Source: Iris pallida
Taxonomy: Eukaryota > Streptophyta > Magnoliopsida > Asparagales > Iridaceae
Assembly: GCA_029216955.1 (NCBI GenBank)
Contig: JANAVB010015621.1
Coordinates: forward strand, 1-64,000
Length of the DNA: 64,000 nucleotides
Reading direction: 5' to 3'
Shown: positions 11,952 to 24,944 of the stretch, one piece after another
Layout of the letters: every line of letters begins with the position of its first letter
Position numbering within the stretch: position 1 is the first letter of the stretch
Position numbers and translations under genes: made by a program
The notes under the pieces: model-generated
What the model was told of the DNA's origin: nothing
Databases searched by the model: none
The model's input: only the letters and a program-made list of their open reading frames with translations

Positions 11952-12123
11952 AAGGACTGCAGAAGAACGGGCAGTCCTACTGCCAAAGTGGACTGTCATG
12001 CAGTAGGCAGTCCTGTTATAAAATAGGACTGCAGGAATCCTGGCATTCCTGTTATAAAACAGGACTTCCATCTCTCTGGCAGTCCTGATAGAATGATGGA
12101 CTACCGGGAGCATGGCAGTCCTG
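11952..12123. repeat. GGACTGCC palindrome array in PMD intron 1
   Basis: Five units of the form (A/T)GGACTGCC-N8..11-GGCAGTCCT, each a dyad of about 27 bases, period about 38-45, with some decayed arms (GGACTTCC, GGACTACC). They lie wholly inside the 415-bp first intron, about 0.5 kb from the MULE left end. The same motif fills the transposase intron and the intergenic centre. Confidence 0.9.
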
Positions 12124-12624
12124 AAGGCCAACTTCACAATTTCTTTTACATCCATTATTTAATACTAACCTTATGTTGTCCTGTAGTCTTGTGGCCGCTC
12201 CCAAAAGAAAGCGCCCCCCCCCCCCACCGCATCCTTGCACAGGGAACGTAGTGAGCGGCCTCGTCCTCTTGAGAGACCAATCATAATTTCAGAACCGCAG
12301 CAACAAGGGGAATAACCACACCCCTATTCTCGTTCGAAGCAACGAGGTCCTCCTAGTTCTCCGTCTTCTTCCGATGACGACGACGACGTACCTATCGGCC
12401 AAATTCTAGGACGAGGTGGTTCTGGTGTCGGTCCTTCTGAGGATCCTGTCCGTACGCCCGGTGTCGGACCTTCTGAGGATCCTGTTGGTTCGGCCGATGT
12501 CGATACTTCTGAGGAGGAGGAGGATGTCCGTCCCCCGGGTTGCTCAATGTTGTTGTCGTTCGACAACCACATTGCTTATGATATATGGAAGAATCCGGTA
12601 TGTATATTATGTTTGTAAGTTTCC

Positions 12625-12947
<323 letters not shown>

Positions 12948-13671
12948 TTCATAATCGTATTTTTATTATCTTGTACGACATACAGGAGAGCTCTCGTATT
13001 CTTAGGGCCGTGAGCCACGGGAGGAAGTGTGTTGCCTGGTCTCTTAACCATTAATCCGAGGACGTCCAGAGCAAAATATTTCCTACCGGTCTACAAAATT
13101 TGGCTAGATATGCCTACAAGACGCGGGACAGTGCTCTCATATCGGCCTTTGTGGAGAGATGGCATCCGGAGACCAACACATTTTATCTCCTAGCTGGGGA
13201 GATGACCATTACCCTGGACGACGTCTATCAGATACTGGAGTTGCCGGTGGAGGGGCGCGCCATGACAAATGAATATTTATGTACTGAGAAGGATCTCGAG
13301 TGGCACGATCGTATAGTTGATTTTATAGAAGCGAACCTTGGGGTGGAGGCCACTACCTTTACAACCCTATCGGGCTTCAAGAAGTCCTACGGAATTCCTC
13401 TGTCATGGTTGGTGGAGAATTTCAAAGGCCCATAGGATTGGGATGATGAAACCGTTGAGAGGGTGGCCCGGGCATACATGCTCTTCATACTTGGATCGGT
13501 TGCCATTCCAGACAAGTCGGGAACCTCTATAAATGCTAGGTATCTTGCGAAACTATCTGTTATAGACGACGTAGGAGCCATATCCTGGGGCAGCGGTATA
13601 CTTGCTAACCTTTACTGCAAGCTTGGTATAGCATCCCGTGTCGGAACCAAGACCATGGCGGGATGCCAGAC

Positions 13672-16600
13672 TGTAGCACCCACTTTTTGAAATAAGGGTA
13701 TTTTAGTCATTTTAGTCATTTAGTCATTTTGTGATTTTCTAGATACTTTTGACTTGTGTTTGTTTTAGCATTTGGTTTAACCTTAGAAAATCCATATTAG
13801 AGGCTAACCATGACATATGAGGATTATTTAGCTAATTAGAATTTATTTTAGGCTTTGGTTCAATTTAGAAAGTCATTTGACCATTTTTAGGCTATTTAAT
13901 TAATTGGCCTTTTTAAGCCTTTCTGTTAGTGGGCTTAAACTCAACTTAGATAGAGAAGAGGGGTCCATGAACCAACCCTAACCCTAGAGGGACTGGTATG
14001 GCCGGCCAAACAGAAAACCCCCCTCTCTATATAAGCATTTGTATTAGTTATGACACCCCTTTTACAAAACCCTAGTTTCCAGCTCTCCAAAACCCTAACT
14101 TTTTCATCCGACCTCCGTTTCACCTCAAACGAAGTGCGTTGTGATCGTGGGAAGGAGGAGAACTTGCTGGAGCATTGCTAACAAGGAGTTGGAGGCATTT
14201 GCTGGGTGGAAACTGGTCGTCTCATTGATCGAGAAGTCAGTTTCATTGATATTTCAACTCTCAATAGGTAAACACCTAAACACTATAGTTTCTCATGATT
14301 TTTCTTCATGGTATCATGCATCTAGGTACCCTCGACCCACCCATGTAGTTTGGTGAAATTTTGTGTCTGTTTGATAGGCATGTCGGACACGTATCGAATT
14401 AGGGTTTAAGGTGTTCGACGAATTGCCACTTAGAATTCAATAATGCTGTTTAGGAAAACTAATTACATGATCCTCTAGGCCTTTAGATGTAGATTGCATA
14501 TATATAATTTATATTGGGTTTCTGTGTCATCTCGTGTCCCAAAATTGGGTTGGACACGCAGCACGAGACTGCGTCTCGATGCCCTGCTGCTGCTGTGTCC
14601 GTTCTCGTTGGACACGACGACTCGACGCGTGAAATTTGGGTTATGGGTAGGGGCAAGGTCTGTCGTGATGCCCAACAAATTTGGTTGGGTTTCGTGGAGT
14701 ATCGAGAGAGAAATCGACGCGGCATGGGTTGTGCACTGTCGCGCGCGTGCCAGTTTTTGGCGTCCGATACGCGTGTCGTACGACTCGGACACGCGTCGTG
14801 TGGCCAGTGCAGACACGTGGGCTAGTAGCCCTACATGTGGGCTACATGTAGGAGCGACCACGTGTCGTAGTTTGGTCTGTGTCGAGCCCTAGGTCGCGTG
14901 ACACACGTGCACGAGGACTGGGTTCCAGTTTTGATACTCGCATATCCTGGACACTTCGTGTCCTATTCCTTGGACACAACTGCACCTGATTTGCATGTTC
15001 ATATACACGAGACACTTACCAACCCATGATTTGGTGTTTTACTTCTTTTTGATTCGAATTTGGATGTGAGATGAGTGGGTATCGGTTAGTATCAGAAAAT
15101 TAGGGATTTAGTTCCTGGATTTGTACTTTTCTTTCTTAATTTGATTAGATGTATACATTTTTCAGATCGTAGACGTCATGCTGTTGAGAGGAGTATACTA
15201 GGTTGCATTGTGTTTAGTTCGTTTTCGATTTGAATTGGTATTAGGCTATTCGAGTAGAGATGTGAAGGGATATCAGTTGGGGTTCGAGTGTTTCAGTTTT
15301 TTTTCCTTTTGTTCTATCCTATTCTAGTGAATGTGAATCCTGTGTAAAACCAAACCTGTAGAGCCTACATTACCATATCTAGGAGTATCTACTAGTTTGC
15401 ATAATCGAGAGGGCTGTGCTCGAATTTGGGTTGGCATAGAGTACTCGGGTATGTATCAATATAGAGTATCATGAGATAGGTATTCCTATAACTGATATTT
15501 AGATTGGTAGGTTGATCATGATTTTAGATTGATTTCAGGAATGTTAAGTTCAGTTTTAATTGTGGATTGATTCAGTTAAATGCCAAGTTAGTTCAATAGA
15601 TCAGTTAACTGTTAGATAAGAATTAGTAATGTCCTGTTAAGTTTGATTGATTAGTTAAGGACTAGTTGTTATAGTTAAAATAGGAATTTGGTTTTTAGAA
15701 GTATATTATGTGTGTTTGGGATGAAGGAATTGGGGTGTAGGTTAACTGCAGTAGCAGTAGCAGTGAGGCTTGCAACAGCAGCATAGCATGTTGCATAGCA
15801 GCAGTGCTGCAATTATAGGGAAAACTGCAATGGCAGTAGCAACACAGGCATGCCAAGTGCATGTGTCCAATGTGAGGGTGCATTGGTTGAGTGTGAGGAT
15901 TTAGGAATTGAGATTACCCTATTCTAAACTAGAAAATTCCTAAAAGATATCCTAGCCTAGAGTTTAGTAGATATTAGTCTAAGTATGGATACTAGACATA
16001 AGGTATTGTGGGTTAAGGTAGTATTATTTTGAATTTCATTGGTTGTTAGGCTTACTTCCTTGGACCTAAGATAACACCAACTCAACACCCAAAATCAACA
16101 CCAAGACTAGTAGTGACCTAAAATTTGACTGGTAGGCTAGTTGACCAAACTTGGACCTAGTTTGACTAGTCTGGTTGACCAAAGTTGACCCAAGGTTGAC
16201 TTTGACTTAGATTGCCCCAAATCATGTAGAATTTGCATTGAAGGTTTTCCTTATGATATTTTAGACTGTATTATGACATGTGGTTGTTTTAAATAGGATC
16301 TTATTACTCCAGTCCAGTCACTTTTCATCATCAGCAGTTCGGATTGCCAGGCGAGTACATTCTCTGATCTTTTCATGCTTCTTTGGATATGTACTCTTGT
16401 TATAGACTAGTATACTTGATGCTGACACGATGTTCACACGGATTAGTACCCTCTGGATCTTTTTATGCGATGTTATCCCCTCGGATACATCGAGTATGTC
16501 ATGTTCATGTACTTTATCATGGTCATCATGTACTCTATGTATTCACATTTATCCATGTGCAATCATATGTTATTCATGTACACTCATGACCATATGAGTT

Positions 16601-17375
16601 CCATGTATACAGTAGTTGTTATCCATGTGCAATAACATAACATGCTTTGATCCTTGTGTATTGGTTGGGGGCAGGGAGAGTGTAGTTGGTTATGTGATCA
16701 TTATCCCCAGTAGGTATGCATGTGCATTCCATAGCTGTATCCATGTGCAACCCAAGCTGTTTACATAACCAATTCATGCTCTGATTCACGTAGAAGGTTA
16801 CATTCTTTATTTATCATATTATATCTCAGCTTATATCTTCTCTCTTGTTGATTTCTCTTTACAGCGATTCATGTATAATTTTTTATAGCTTGCTTTATAT
16901 GTCCATTCCTGATATGAACTGTTGTGAGAGATATGTGCTCGTTCCGTCCTGACTGGGCATGTTGAAAATTTTACAGGTGATGATGAGGAGTATTGTCCTA
17001 CTTATTATGGCATTGGCTTAGATGACACTGGCGACGTGGACCCACAGGAGGATCCCACAGTTGCTGAGGACTTGCCCATATTCTAGCTGAGACTTAGTAC
17101 TTTATTTTGTATTTTCTGTTTGAGACTTTATGAGTTGTACTTGAGATTATTTCTAGTGGTTTACACCTAGACTTTTATTGTGACTCTCTTGAGATTCTTT
17201 CTCTATTTCCATCTTAGTATTGTGATTGAGTTACGTATTATTTTACTCTCTATTCATAGCTTATTTAGATTGTGTTAGATATGGTGACTCAGGACAGCGT
17301 TCTACTGCCGACACTGCGGCGTAGGCTGGGCGTTCGTTACATCTCGTGCCCTTACACTGGGTGCGGGTCGTGACA
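13672..17375 (+). mobile_element. Solo LTR (or LTR-only element), 3.7 kb, in PMD exon 3
   Basis: It begins TGTAGCACCCAC and ends GTGCGGGTCGTGACA. A perfect 5-bp duplication CAGAC (13667-13671, 17376-17380) flanks it. Excising it together with one CAGAC restores the PMD reading GCQTLLY. A TATA box (TATATAAG, 14028-14035) is followed by AAAACCCTAG and a long leader. No gag, pol, primer site or second LTR is seen, so it is best read as a solo LTR left by LTR-LTR recombination; a non-autonomous element is possible. Its end is shared with the 35208-38837 insertion and the 3.9 kb fragment. Short open frames inside have no domains. Confidence 0.85.
14028..14035 (+). promoter_or_regulatory. TATA box of the 13.7 kb LTR
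   Basis: CTCTATATAAG sits 356 bases into the LTR, with AAACCC-rich leader sequence 35-70 bases downstream, the expected layout of an LTR promoter. Confidence 0.6.
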
Positions 17376-18664
17376 CAGACTCTACTCTATGTAAGAAAAT
17401 TTCTAACATTTTAAACTAATATACTAGCTAGATTTTGTTGTTAATTTACTGACTATTCATTTACAAATTGTATAGGCATGGATATACGAGCACTTCCCGA
17501 TGCTCAGGAGGGGTGGGCTGAACCCACGCTATGAGGAGCACCTTCCTAGAGCGTGTCAATGGAAGCCAACTCAGCTGGAAACTAAAAATCATGAAATGCT
17601 AGTTTCCATTCGTGATGCTCTGGATAATTTGGTGCCAGAAGAGGTTAGTTGATAGCGCGTAGATAGCGTAGACTATTTATGGTATGTTTATTTGTTGACT
17701 ATTTTCTTTTAACTTTTGTCCTACAGATAGTTTGGCACCCATACCGGGATCTCCGGCAACAAAATCGCCATTTGCAACCAGTATCTCTATTTCATGGTAT
17801 GATCACATGCTATGATATTACGGAGCCTTACATGCCTGATAGAGTACTTCGTCAGTTTGGCCTCGAACAAACTGTGCCGCAGCGTACATTAAAGTTATTG
17901 GAGCCTCCGTGTGGGACCCAACCTTTGAACTACAAGCCGCCCTATTTCGATTGGGTGACCGACTGCTACTCCGAGTGGCAACGACATTTGCTGGGGGGAG
18001 AACTTCGACAACCGGTGCAGGAGATGCATGACTGCAGCGACGACTACATGCCGTACTACTTGGCAGTTGGACATCCTAGGTTGTCGAACCCAAGAAATCC
18101 AGGGCCCGTTGCCGTTGGAGCTCTAGGACCTCTGCCTTCAAAAAATATCCTGTATGCTTCATTGGTCAAGATGGTAAGTTTATAAATTATAGTTTGTAAA
18201 TACTTTCAAATTTAACTCTCTTAATTGACGTTGTGTTACCATTGACAGGCTACTCGGGTGAAGGCTTTGGCGAAATCCCTCCGATCGGGCTGCCAGAACG
18301 ATGAATGTGTCAATATCGCGAACCAGTTGGAGCATATCGACGACACTGTCGATTTTCCTTTCATACAAAATCGGGAGGCGCGTACGAAGGCCCGGCATGA
18401 TCACTGATTTGATTATGATGTTTAACTTATATTTTGAAAATTGTGATGTTTAACTTGTTGGATATTGTGATGTTTAACTCTCTTAATTGTGATGTTTTAC
18501 TCTCTTAATTGTCATGTACATTCATAATTGTGATATTGTGATGTTTAACTCTCTTAATTGTAATGTTTAACTCTCTATAATTTAGAAATTGTGATGTTTA
18601 ACTCTCTTAATTGTCATGTACATTCATTGTTTAAATTGCCAAAACAAACTAACAGTGAGTTTTG

Positions 18665-19048
18665 ATGAGGACTGCCACACAACTGGCAGTCCTCATCAAA
18701 ACTCACTGTGTGAGTTCAAAACTCACACACAGTGAGTTTGGCTTAGGACTGCCAGACCACTGGCAGTCCTAGTTTTGATCAGGACTGCCAGTGGTTTGGC
18801 AGTCCTGATCAAACTCACACACAGTGAGTTTTGATCAGGACTGCCAGACCACTGGCAGTCCTAATGTGAACGAGGACTGCCAGTGGTCTGACAGTCCTGA
18901 TGAAAACTCATTGTGTGTGAGTTCAAAACTCTCACACAGTGAGTTTTGATTAGGACTGCCAGACCACTGGCAGTCCTAGTGTGAATGAGGACTGCCAGTG
19001 GTCTGGCAGTCCTAATCAAACTCATATACAATGAGTTTTGATCAGGAC
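18665..19048. repeat. GGACTGCC palindromes in the MULE centre, left part
   Basis: Alternating dyads AGGACTGCCAGACCACTGGCAGTCCT-type and GTGAGTTCAAAACTCAC-type form units of about 130 bp, in both orientations. They follow the PMD stop codon. The Tat element landed inside the array; the rest continues at 39621. Confidence 0.9.
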
Positions 19049-19053
19049 TGCCA

Positions 19054-19998
19054 TGTAGGTCCTAAAAAAATCAAGTTGCACCTATCAACTAAGTCAAAAA
19101 ATCAAGAAATACAACTTTCAAATGAACTGTGCAGACATCAGATTGCGCACTCTTCAGATTGCGCATACTGGATTGCGCACGCTCCCAACTGTGCAAGCTG
19201 ACATGGCAAAAGTCATCATTACCTGACACAATCAAATCTTTCTGACAGCTGATAGCACGAAGAACGAGGAGACTGTTCGTTTATTGCACCGCACAACGCT
19301 CGAGGACGGCTGACAGCTGGCAGCGCGATCCATTTCCTGCGCAGTCTAATCCTGCGCAAACCAAAGCCTGCGCGGTCCAAGTTGACGCAATCCAATGTCA
19401 GCGCAATTCAATGTGCGCATTCTATCAGTACAAATGATAAAATACACGTGGCATTCATGCCATCAATTGCTCATTACGTGGCAACTGTTTATGCACGATC
19501 ATGCGCATTTCAATCAAATGATGCCATGTGTCCAAGGCAGTTGGCCCATGATCCAGTAACTGCTTGCGCAGTCCATTGTTACACAATTCAATTGCTGCAC
19601 AATCCATCATGCGCAGTCCAGAATAACTGAAAGTTAGTTATTTCCAGAACTCTATAAATAGAGTTTCAAGTCTCCATTCAAGGGGATCAAGGATCAAGGA
19701 TCAAGTATCAAATATCAGAAATCAGATATCAGAGAGTCCAGGAGTTCTTGCCCAAGTGCTGCTGCATTCTTCCGAGGCTTTTGCCTTCAACATCCGAGGC
19801 TTTTGCCTTCAGTTTCCAGAGTTGTTTTCAACTTCAGAGGCTTCGTCTTCAAAGTTCACATCGTCCAAGGGATAAAGCAATCGTCATCTAGATTGGATTC
19901 CTAAAGTTGTACCATTTCCAGAATTCAAATTGTAATCTTTTACAAAGTTTGTATCAATAAAGGTTCATACTTTTGTTTTTGTAAACAAAATGCAAACA
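19054..19998 (+). repeat. 5' LTR of the Tat element
   Basis: It starts TGTAGGTCC and ends TGCAAACA, matching the 3' LTR except for about 25 transitions, a 13-bp indel near 19600, a 6-bp indel and an extra ~11 bp at the very end. U3 contains about 20 TGCGCA-like motifs. TATAAATA is at 19653-19660 and AATAAA at 19956-19961, giving an R/U5 of roughly 300 bases. Confidence 0.92.
19653..19660 (+). promoter_or_regulatory. TATA box of the Tat 5' LTR
   Basis: CTCTATAAATAGAG, conserved in the 3' LTR copy at about 39273. It drives the gag-pol RNA. Confidence 0.75.
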
Positions 19999-20001
19999 AA
20001 A

Positions 20002-20019
20002 TGGCGACTCTGCTGGGGA
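20002..20019 (+). other. Primer-binding site of the Tat element
   Basis: TGGCGACTCTGCTGGGGA starts three bases after the LTR end. TGG pairs with the CCA end of a tRNA. A tRNA-Arg primer is my recollection for Tat/Ogre-like elements and is not verified. Confidence 0.65.
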
Positions 20020-20291
20020 CGACTTTCTCCTCCGACGAGGAAGTAGCAACTCAATGTGACGTAGCGTCTATCGGAAAGACGCAGAAGACGCTGGTTGTTA
20101 AAGTCAACCAGACAGCCTACGAGGCAATGCTCAACTCCAAAACCACTCCCTGTACTGCAGCCACTTCTGCCAAGAGCAAAGTGCGCTCAGTATGGGTCTC
20201 CAAGACTGCTGCACAATCTGGCAGTTTTGCCACCAAGGATGCTGCACACTCTGTTGCGTAGTCTGCTAGCCAGACTAGTGCACAATCTGCT

Positions 20292-23291
20292 GTGCCAACT
20301 GTTGCACAGTCTGTCTCAACCACTGCTGCACAATCTGTTTCAACCACTGCTGCGCAGTCTGTTGCAACTGTTGTACAGGCCACTTCATATGCTGCCTTAT
20401 CAAAATACAAGACACCTATGACCCTGGCGCAGTTGGCAACAAGTTTTCCTGCGCAAACCAACATTCCAATAACTAAAGTGCATCCCAATCACTCTAAAGC
20501 AAGAACTCCTGATGCGCAAACCACAACTTCTGTGGTCAGAACCAGTGCACCCTCTGCCAGAGTCTCTCATGCGCAAGTGGCCAGTGCGCCATCCACCCAT
20601 GCGCAAACTATGCCTGCGCAATCCAAGAGTAACAACCCTTTGGCTAAACTCTCCTCCTCTAATAACAAAGGGAAAACATTTGCTCCTCTTAAACACTCTG
20701 CCATTCCAGCAAAATCCACTGGGGGTAGTCCTTTGGCTATTCCTCTTCCTCCTCAAAAAGGAAAAGGCCCGTTGGTCTTTTCTCAAACTTCCTTGTCTCA
20801 TGATTTGGAAGACAACAGAGGGAAAAGCTCTTTAGCTAATCCTTCTTCACAAAATAAAGGAAAAGGCCCTTTGGTCTTTTCTCAGTCTTCCTCGATCTTT
20901 ACCGAAGAAGATCAAATTGAACGTGTTTCGGCACCTGTCAGTACAAGAACTCCTTCAAACAAGGATTCTTCTTTCCTTTATGACAAGGGAACTTGTACTG
21001 ATCAAAGAGGTATTCTGCCTACCCCAGTAGCAGAATTCCAAGACCTTCCAACTTTCAAGATATCCCGTTCCAAATAGGAAAAACTGTCGGTGTCTCAAAC
21101 AGAAACCCCCGGAGGTGAATTTGCAGACCTAAGAACATATCTTAACAGGCCAACTTCGGTAAAACGCAAACAACCAATGCCGAAGGTCAAAACTCAAAGA
21201 CAAATTTCCAAGGCCAAAGATCCTGCCACCTATGCCAATGAGGTGAGCACTTCCTTGTACACACAGGGGACAAAACATTTGAAGAATCGGAACCATGTTC
21301 CGAATGTTGTTAAAGAACATATTCCTCGAACCTTTTCCCGTCCCGGTATGGTTTCCGATCTCCGAGAACATCTCAGGCAGAAACGGGATAATGCCTCAAC
21401 ACCTTCAGTTCAATCATCTGATCATCATTGCAATTATAAAGTCATCATTCAATGTTGCTGTCAAACAACAAAACGATCTGTTTTCGATCGTTTGACTTTT
21501 GCAAATTCTGAACTGATGTCAGAAGATGAAGAAGTGTTATACGCTTCTGTCAACATGGCTTCCCGAGACACTGGGGATAGAAGGTGCTCTAAGCACGGCA
21601 AACCTCGCAAGCCAAGCCAACGGTATCTAGACCTACTCCAAGAATCCTCTGAAGGAGTATATCAACATACTCATTCCCGAAGCCGAGATACAATCGGTCA
21701 AAGGAATCTTCTTCAAGATCCTTCGAGTTATCTTCCTACTTCTCAGTCAGGAGACGACTCTTTCTCCGACTATGATGCATACAGCGAAAGTTCTGAACGG
21801 ACGGTATCCTCTACTGTACCAAGAGAAGTGACAACTTATGTTGTCAATGAAGATCCAGATGCTTCAACTTCTGCAAATCAAGAACAGCGAATTGCTGCTC
21901 TAGAAGACAAATTGAAGACCATGGCTGAAATGGTCGCCAGTATGCATTCTATCATTGTGGCACAACATGCCACACCACCAACTGTACCAGCTACAAGTCC
22001 CGAGATTATAGCATCATCGGTACCTGTCAATGCAGGGCTGGGGGTAGTATCTCCTCAAATGCCTCCTGTACAAGTACAAGTTCAAACTACATCTAGTCAG
22101 TCAGGGGCTGGAGGTAGTGCTTATAATGCTGTTCCTCCTCCTACCACTCTGACTCAAGCGGCTCCTTCTTCATCATCAGAAGATGCCAATGAGGCTGTCA
22201 AACTCTTACGGACTCAGTTCGAAGCCTTCAAAGAGAAGGACAACTTGCAAAGGTTGGGAATCAAGCAGCCATACCCAGTTGAATGGAAGGAAGTCCCATT
22301 TCCTCCCAAATACAAAATTCCAACAATCTCTCTCTTCGACGGCAGTACCTCACCAAGCCAGTTCATCAATCACTTCGAGGTAATGACTGTTCAACTCCAA
22401 CCAAATGACGCTCTTCTTACCAGAGTGTTTGTCGGTTGTTTAGCCGGCGTAGCATATGACTGGTATAGAAGTTTGCCCGATGGTTGTATTACTTCTTTTT
22501 CAGGGTTCAAGCAAATCTTTCTGGAATGATTCTATGAGGGATTCAATGACATGACTATGTCTGCCCTCAATAAAATCAAACAGAAACAAAATGAAACTGC
22601 TGAGAGTTTCATCGAACGGTTCTGCCAGGAAGCCTTGAAGATGCCTCCAGGGACTCCTGCTGCTGTTACCATAGACACTTGCAAGGCAAACCTCTTGCCT
22701 ATCATCAGCATGTGGACAGGGTCAACTCAATTCCAAGACTGGCCATCTTTCATTGTCAATGCCAAAGCAGCTGAAGTGAGTGCTAAGAAATTCAAACAGC
22801 TGGGGGTACAAATGTCTAATCCAGATCGGGACGAACATCAAGCATCAGGTGGCGGTAATCGTCAGAACAACCGCAAGAACAAAGAGACTCTGAACATTAA
22901 CTTGAAAAGCAAAGAGTCTTTGGCTGTCAATGTAGCTCCGCCTACGTCCACCTCCACTCCTTCTGCACCTCAACCGAGGGAACCTCATCCTAAGGTAGAG
23001 TATTCTTTTGACGAGAATGACACTGCAAGCATCTTCGATTGCTTACTTAAAAGTAACAAGATCCAGCTCCCAGACCCAAAGAAGCCTGATAAAGTCGGTA
23101 AGACTGATCATCCTAAGTATTGTGTCTACCACCGATTCATTGGACATCCTACTCGAGCGTGTTATGTACTCAAGGGTAAAATTCAAGAGCTTGTCAATGC
23201 TGGCGTCGTTACTCTACAGCAAGATGAGAAGACTGTTACCGCCAACATGGTCTCGGTCCAGTTCGGTAATTTTCCCCCGCACCGCAGATGA
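20292..23291 (+). pseudogene. gag of the Tat element, with in-frame stops
   Basis: One frame runs from about 20020 to 23291, broken by TAG at 20259, TAG at 21075 and TGA at 22527. The N-terminal part is low-complexity with AAQSVSTT repeats and many codons spelled by TGCGCA-like DNA. The gag core is at 22290-22700 (FDGSTSPSQFINHFE, then VAYDWYRSLPDG, then ESFIERF). A CCHC-like knuckle CVYHRFIGHPTRAC at about 23122 is followed by LKGKIQELVNAG, as in plant gypsy gag. TGA at 22527 sits where an Arg codon is usual (FLE-R-FY), consistent with CGA to TGA deamination. At about 23270 the frame shifts by one before the protease part. The first ATG frame at 20001 overlaps the primer site, so the true start is uncertain. 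Confidence 0.85.
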
Positions 23292-24911
23292 TACAGCATG
23301 GTGTCATTCCCATTCCGAAAGCTACTCTTGAGATTGAAAACCTCCCTTCTCCACCAAATGAAGGTCTCGTTCCTTTGTCTCTTGACAATGGCGAGGTTAT
23401 GTGGATCCATCCCGATCTTGCTTCAGAGTTTGAGATTCCCTCTTCTTCTAAGAAGAAAGATCGCTCCAAAGGCAAGACAAAGATTTGCAACATGGTGTCT
23501 TTTGACCCCATAGTTGATGAAGAAATACTATTGGGCACCAGATCAGGGAAAGCCTACTTGAAAGATTACCCTGAAGCTCAAGAGAATCCTACCTCTTCTT
23601 CCGAGCCTGCTCCAACACAACCTGTTTCTATTGAAGAGATCTCTTCTACATCTTCACCGGTTGTCGTACCTATTCCTCCCAAGCCAGTGGCTGCTGATAA
23701 AGGCAAGCAACAAGTCCGGTTTGATAAGCCCTTGAAGAAATCATCCCCTACTGGGCTTGAGAAGCCTTATAATTTCGATATATTGGCTCAATTAGCCAAT
23801 ACACCAGCAAGGTTGTCTATCTTTGAGCTCTTGCGTCTTTCCAGAGAAACACGAGAAACTCTAAGTGAAGCTCTCATGCAAGCTGAGACTTGTCTAGCAT
23901 TTCTTAAGAAGCCCGAAGCAGAGCCTGTCTCTTGTCTCCATTGTCATAGTGTTCTGGAGTTGATTCCGAACATTACTTTCACACAAGATGATATGTTGCT
24001 GGAAGATAACAGACACGATCGTCCTCTCTACTATACAGGGTATGTCGACTCGATGAAAGTTGATCGTATCCTGATAGATCCAGGATCTGCTCTCAGCATT
24101 ATGCCAAAGACAATGCTCGATGCTCTGAAAATCCCTGTGCACAGCCTCTCCAGTACAATCACCACCATCCTTGGATTCAATCAAGGGAGAAGTGAACCCT
24201 TGGGCAAGATTTGCTTAAAACTCCAAATAGGCAATCTTCGCACAAAGGTTACCTTCTATATTATTGACAATCATGGTTGTTCTTACAATGCTCTATTGGG
24301 GAGACCATTCTTATATGAGCACAATATTGTTCCATCAACTCTTCATCAATGTTTCAAATATGTTGATGATAAAGGAGAGGTGCAAAAAGAGGTTGCTGAT
24401 CTCTATCCCTTTAAAGGCGTTGAAGCATATTGCAACGACGCTCGGATGTACAAGGATGAATTCATGAAGGTTGTATTAGCCTTAGACACTGAAGAAGATC
24501 AAGAAGCAGTGCCCAGAGACACTCTTATTATACCTGTTAAAGGGCGAGTTTCTCATCCTCAATCTTCTAAACCATTGGCTATTCACTTGCCAGTCCAAAA
24601 GAAATCAGTTGATGATGATCAAAATCAAAGGGAGCTCACCTCTTCTGAGCCACTTGTTATTGACTTACGTCGTAACAAGGACAAAAAGCAGCTCACTTCT
24701 TCTGAGCCACTTGTTGTTGATCTATCTCACAACAAGGAAAAAAAGGGAGCTCACCTCCTCTGAGCCACTTGTTATTGACCTTCGTCGTAACAAGCCTCCT
24801 CCACGTTCTTCTTCTTCCCCTCTTGTAATCAATCTGACCAAGCCTGCTAAGGCTAAAGGTCCTGCTGTAAATACAGATGTACATATCAATGAAAAAGCAT
24901 CTACTTTCTAG
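23288..24911 (+). pseudogene. Protease region of the Tat polyprotein
   Basis: The frame at 23288-24763 contains the retropepsin site DPGSALSIMP (Asp codon at 24077) in the context VDRILIDPGS, and downstream YNALLGRPFL, typical of gypsy proteases; a Pro occupies the position between Asp and Gly. The C-terminal part has three or more tandem copies of a SSEPLV(I/V)DL(R/S)-x-NK module. A run of seven A's near 24745 shifts the frame, after which the same module continues to a TAG at 24909. The RT frame follows after a short gap. It is one polyprotein broken by small lesions. Confidence 0.8.
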
Positions 24912-24944
24912 TATACTGATGTTATTTATCATACTAAATGCTAT

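Noticed and set aside
14475..14892. Overlapping frames of 80-132 codons at 14.5-14.9 kb
   Set aside because: They lie in the leader of the 3.7 kb LTR, rich in CGTGTC/GACACG phrases, with no domain.
20001..20261. A separate 86-codon gene upstream of gag
   Set aside because: Its ATG lies on the primer-binding site and it is in the same frame as the rest of gag, separated only by a TAG, so it is probably leader/gag sequence.
22527..22529. Programmed stop-codon readthrough within gag
   Set aside because: The TGA falls inside the conserved gag core where Arg (CGA) is usual, so a deamination mutation is simpler.
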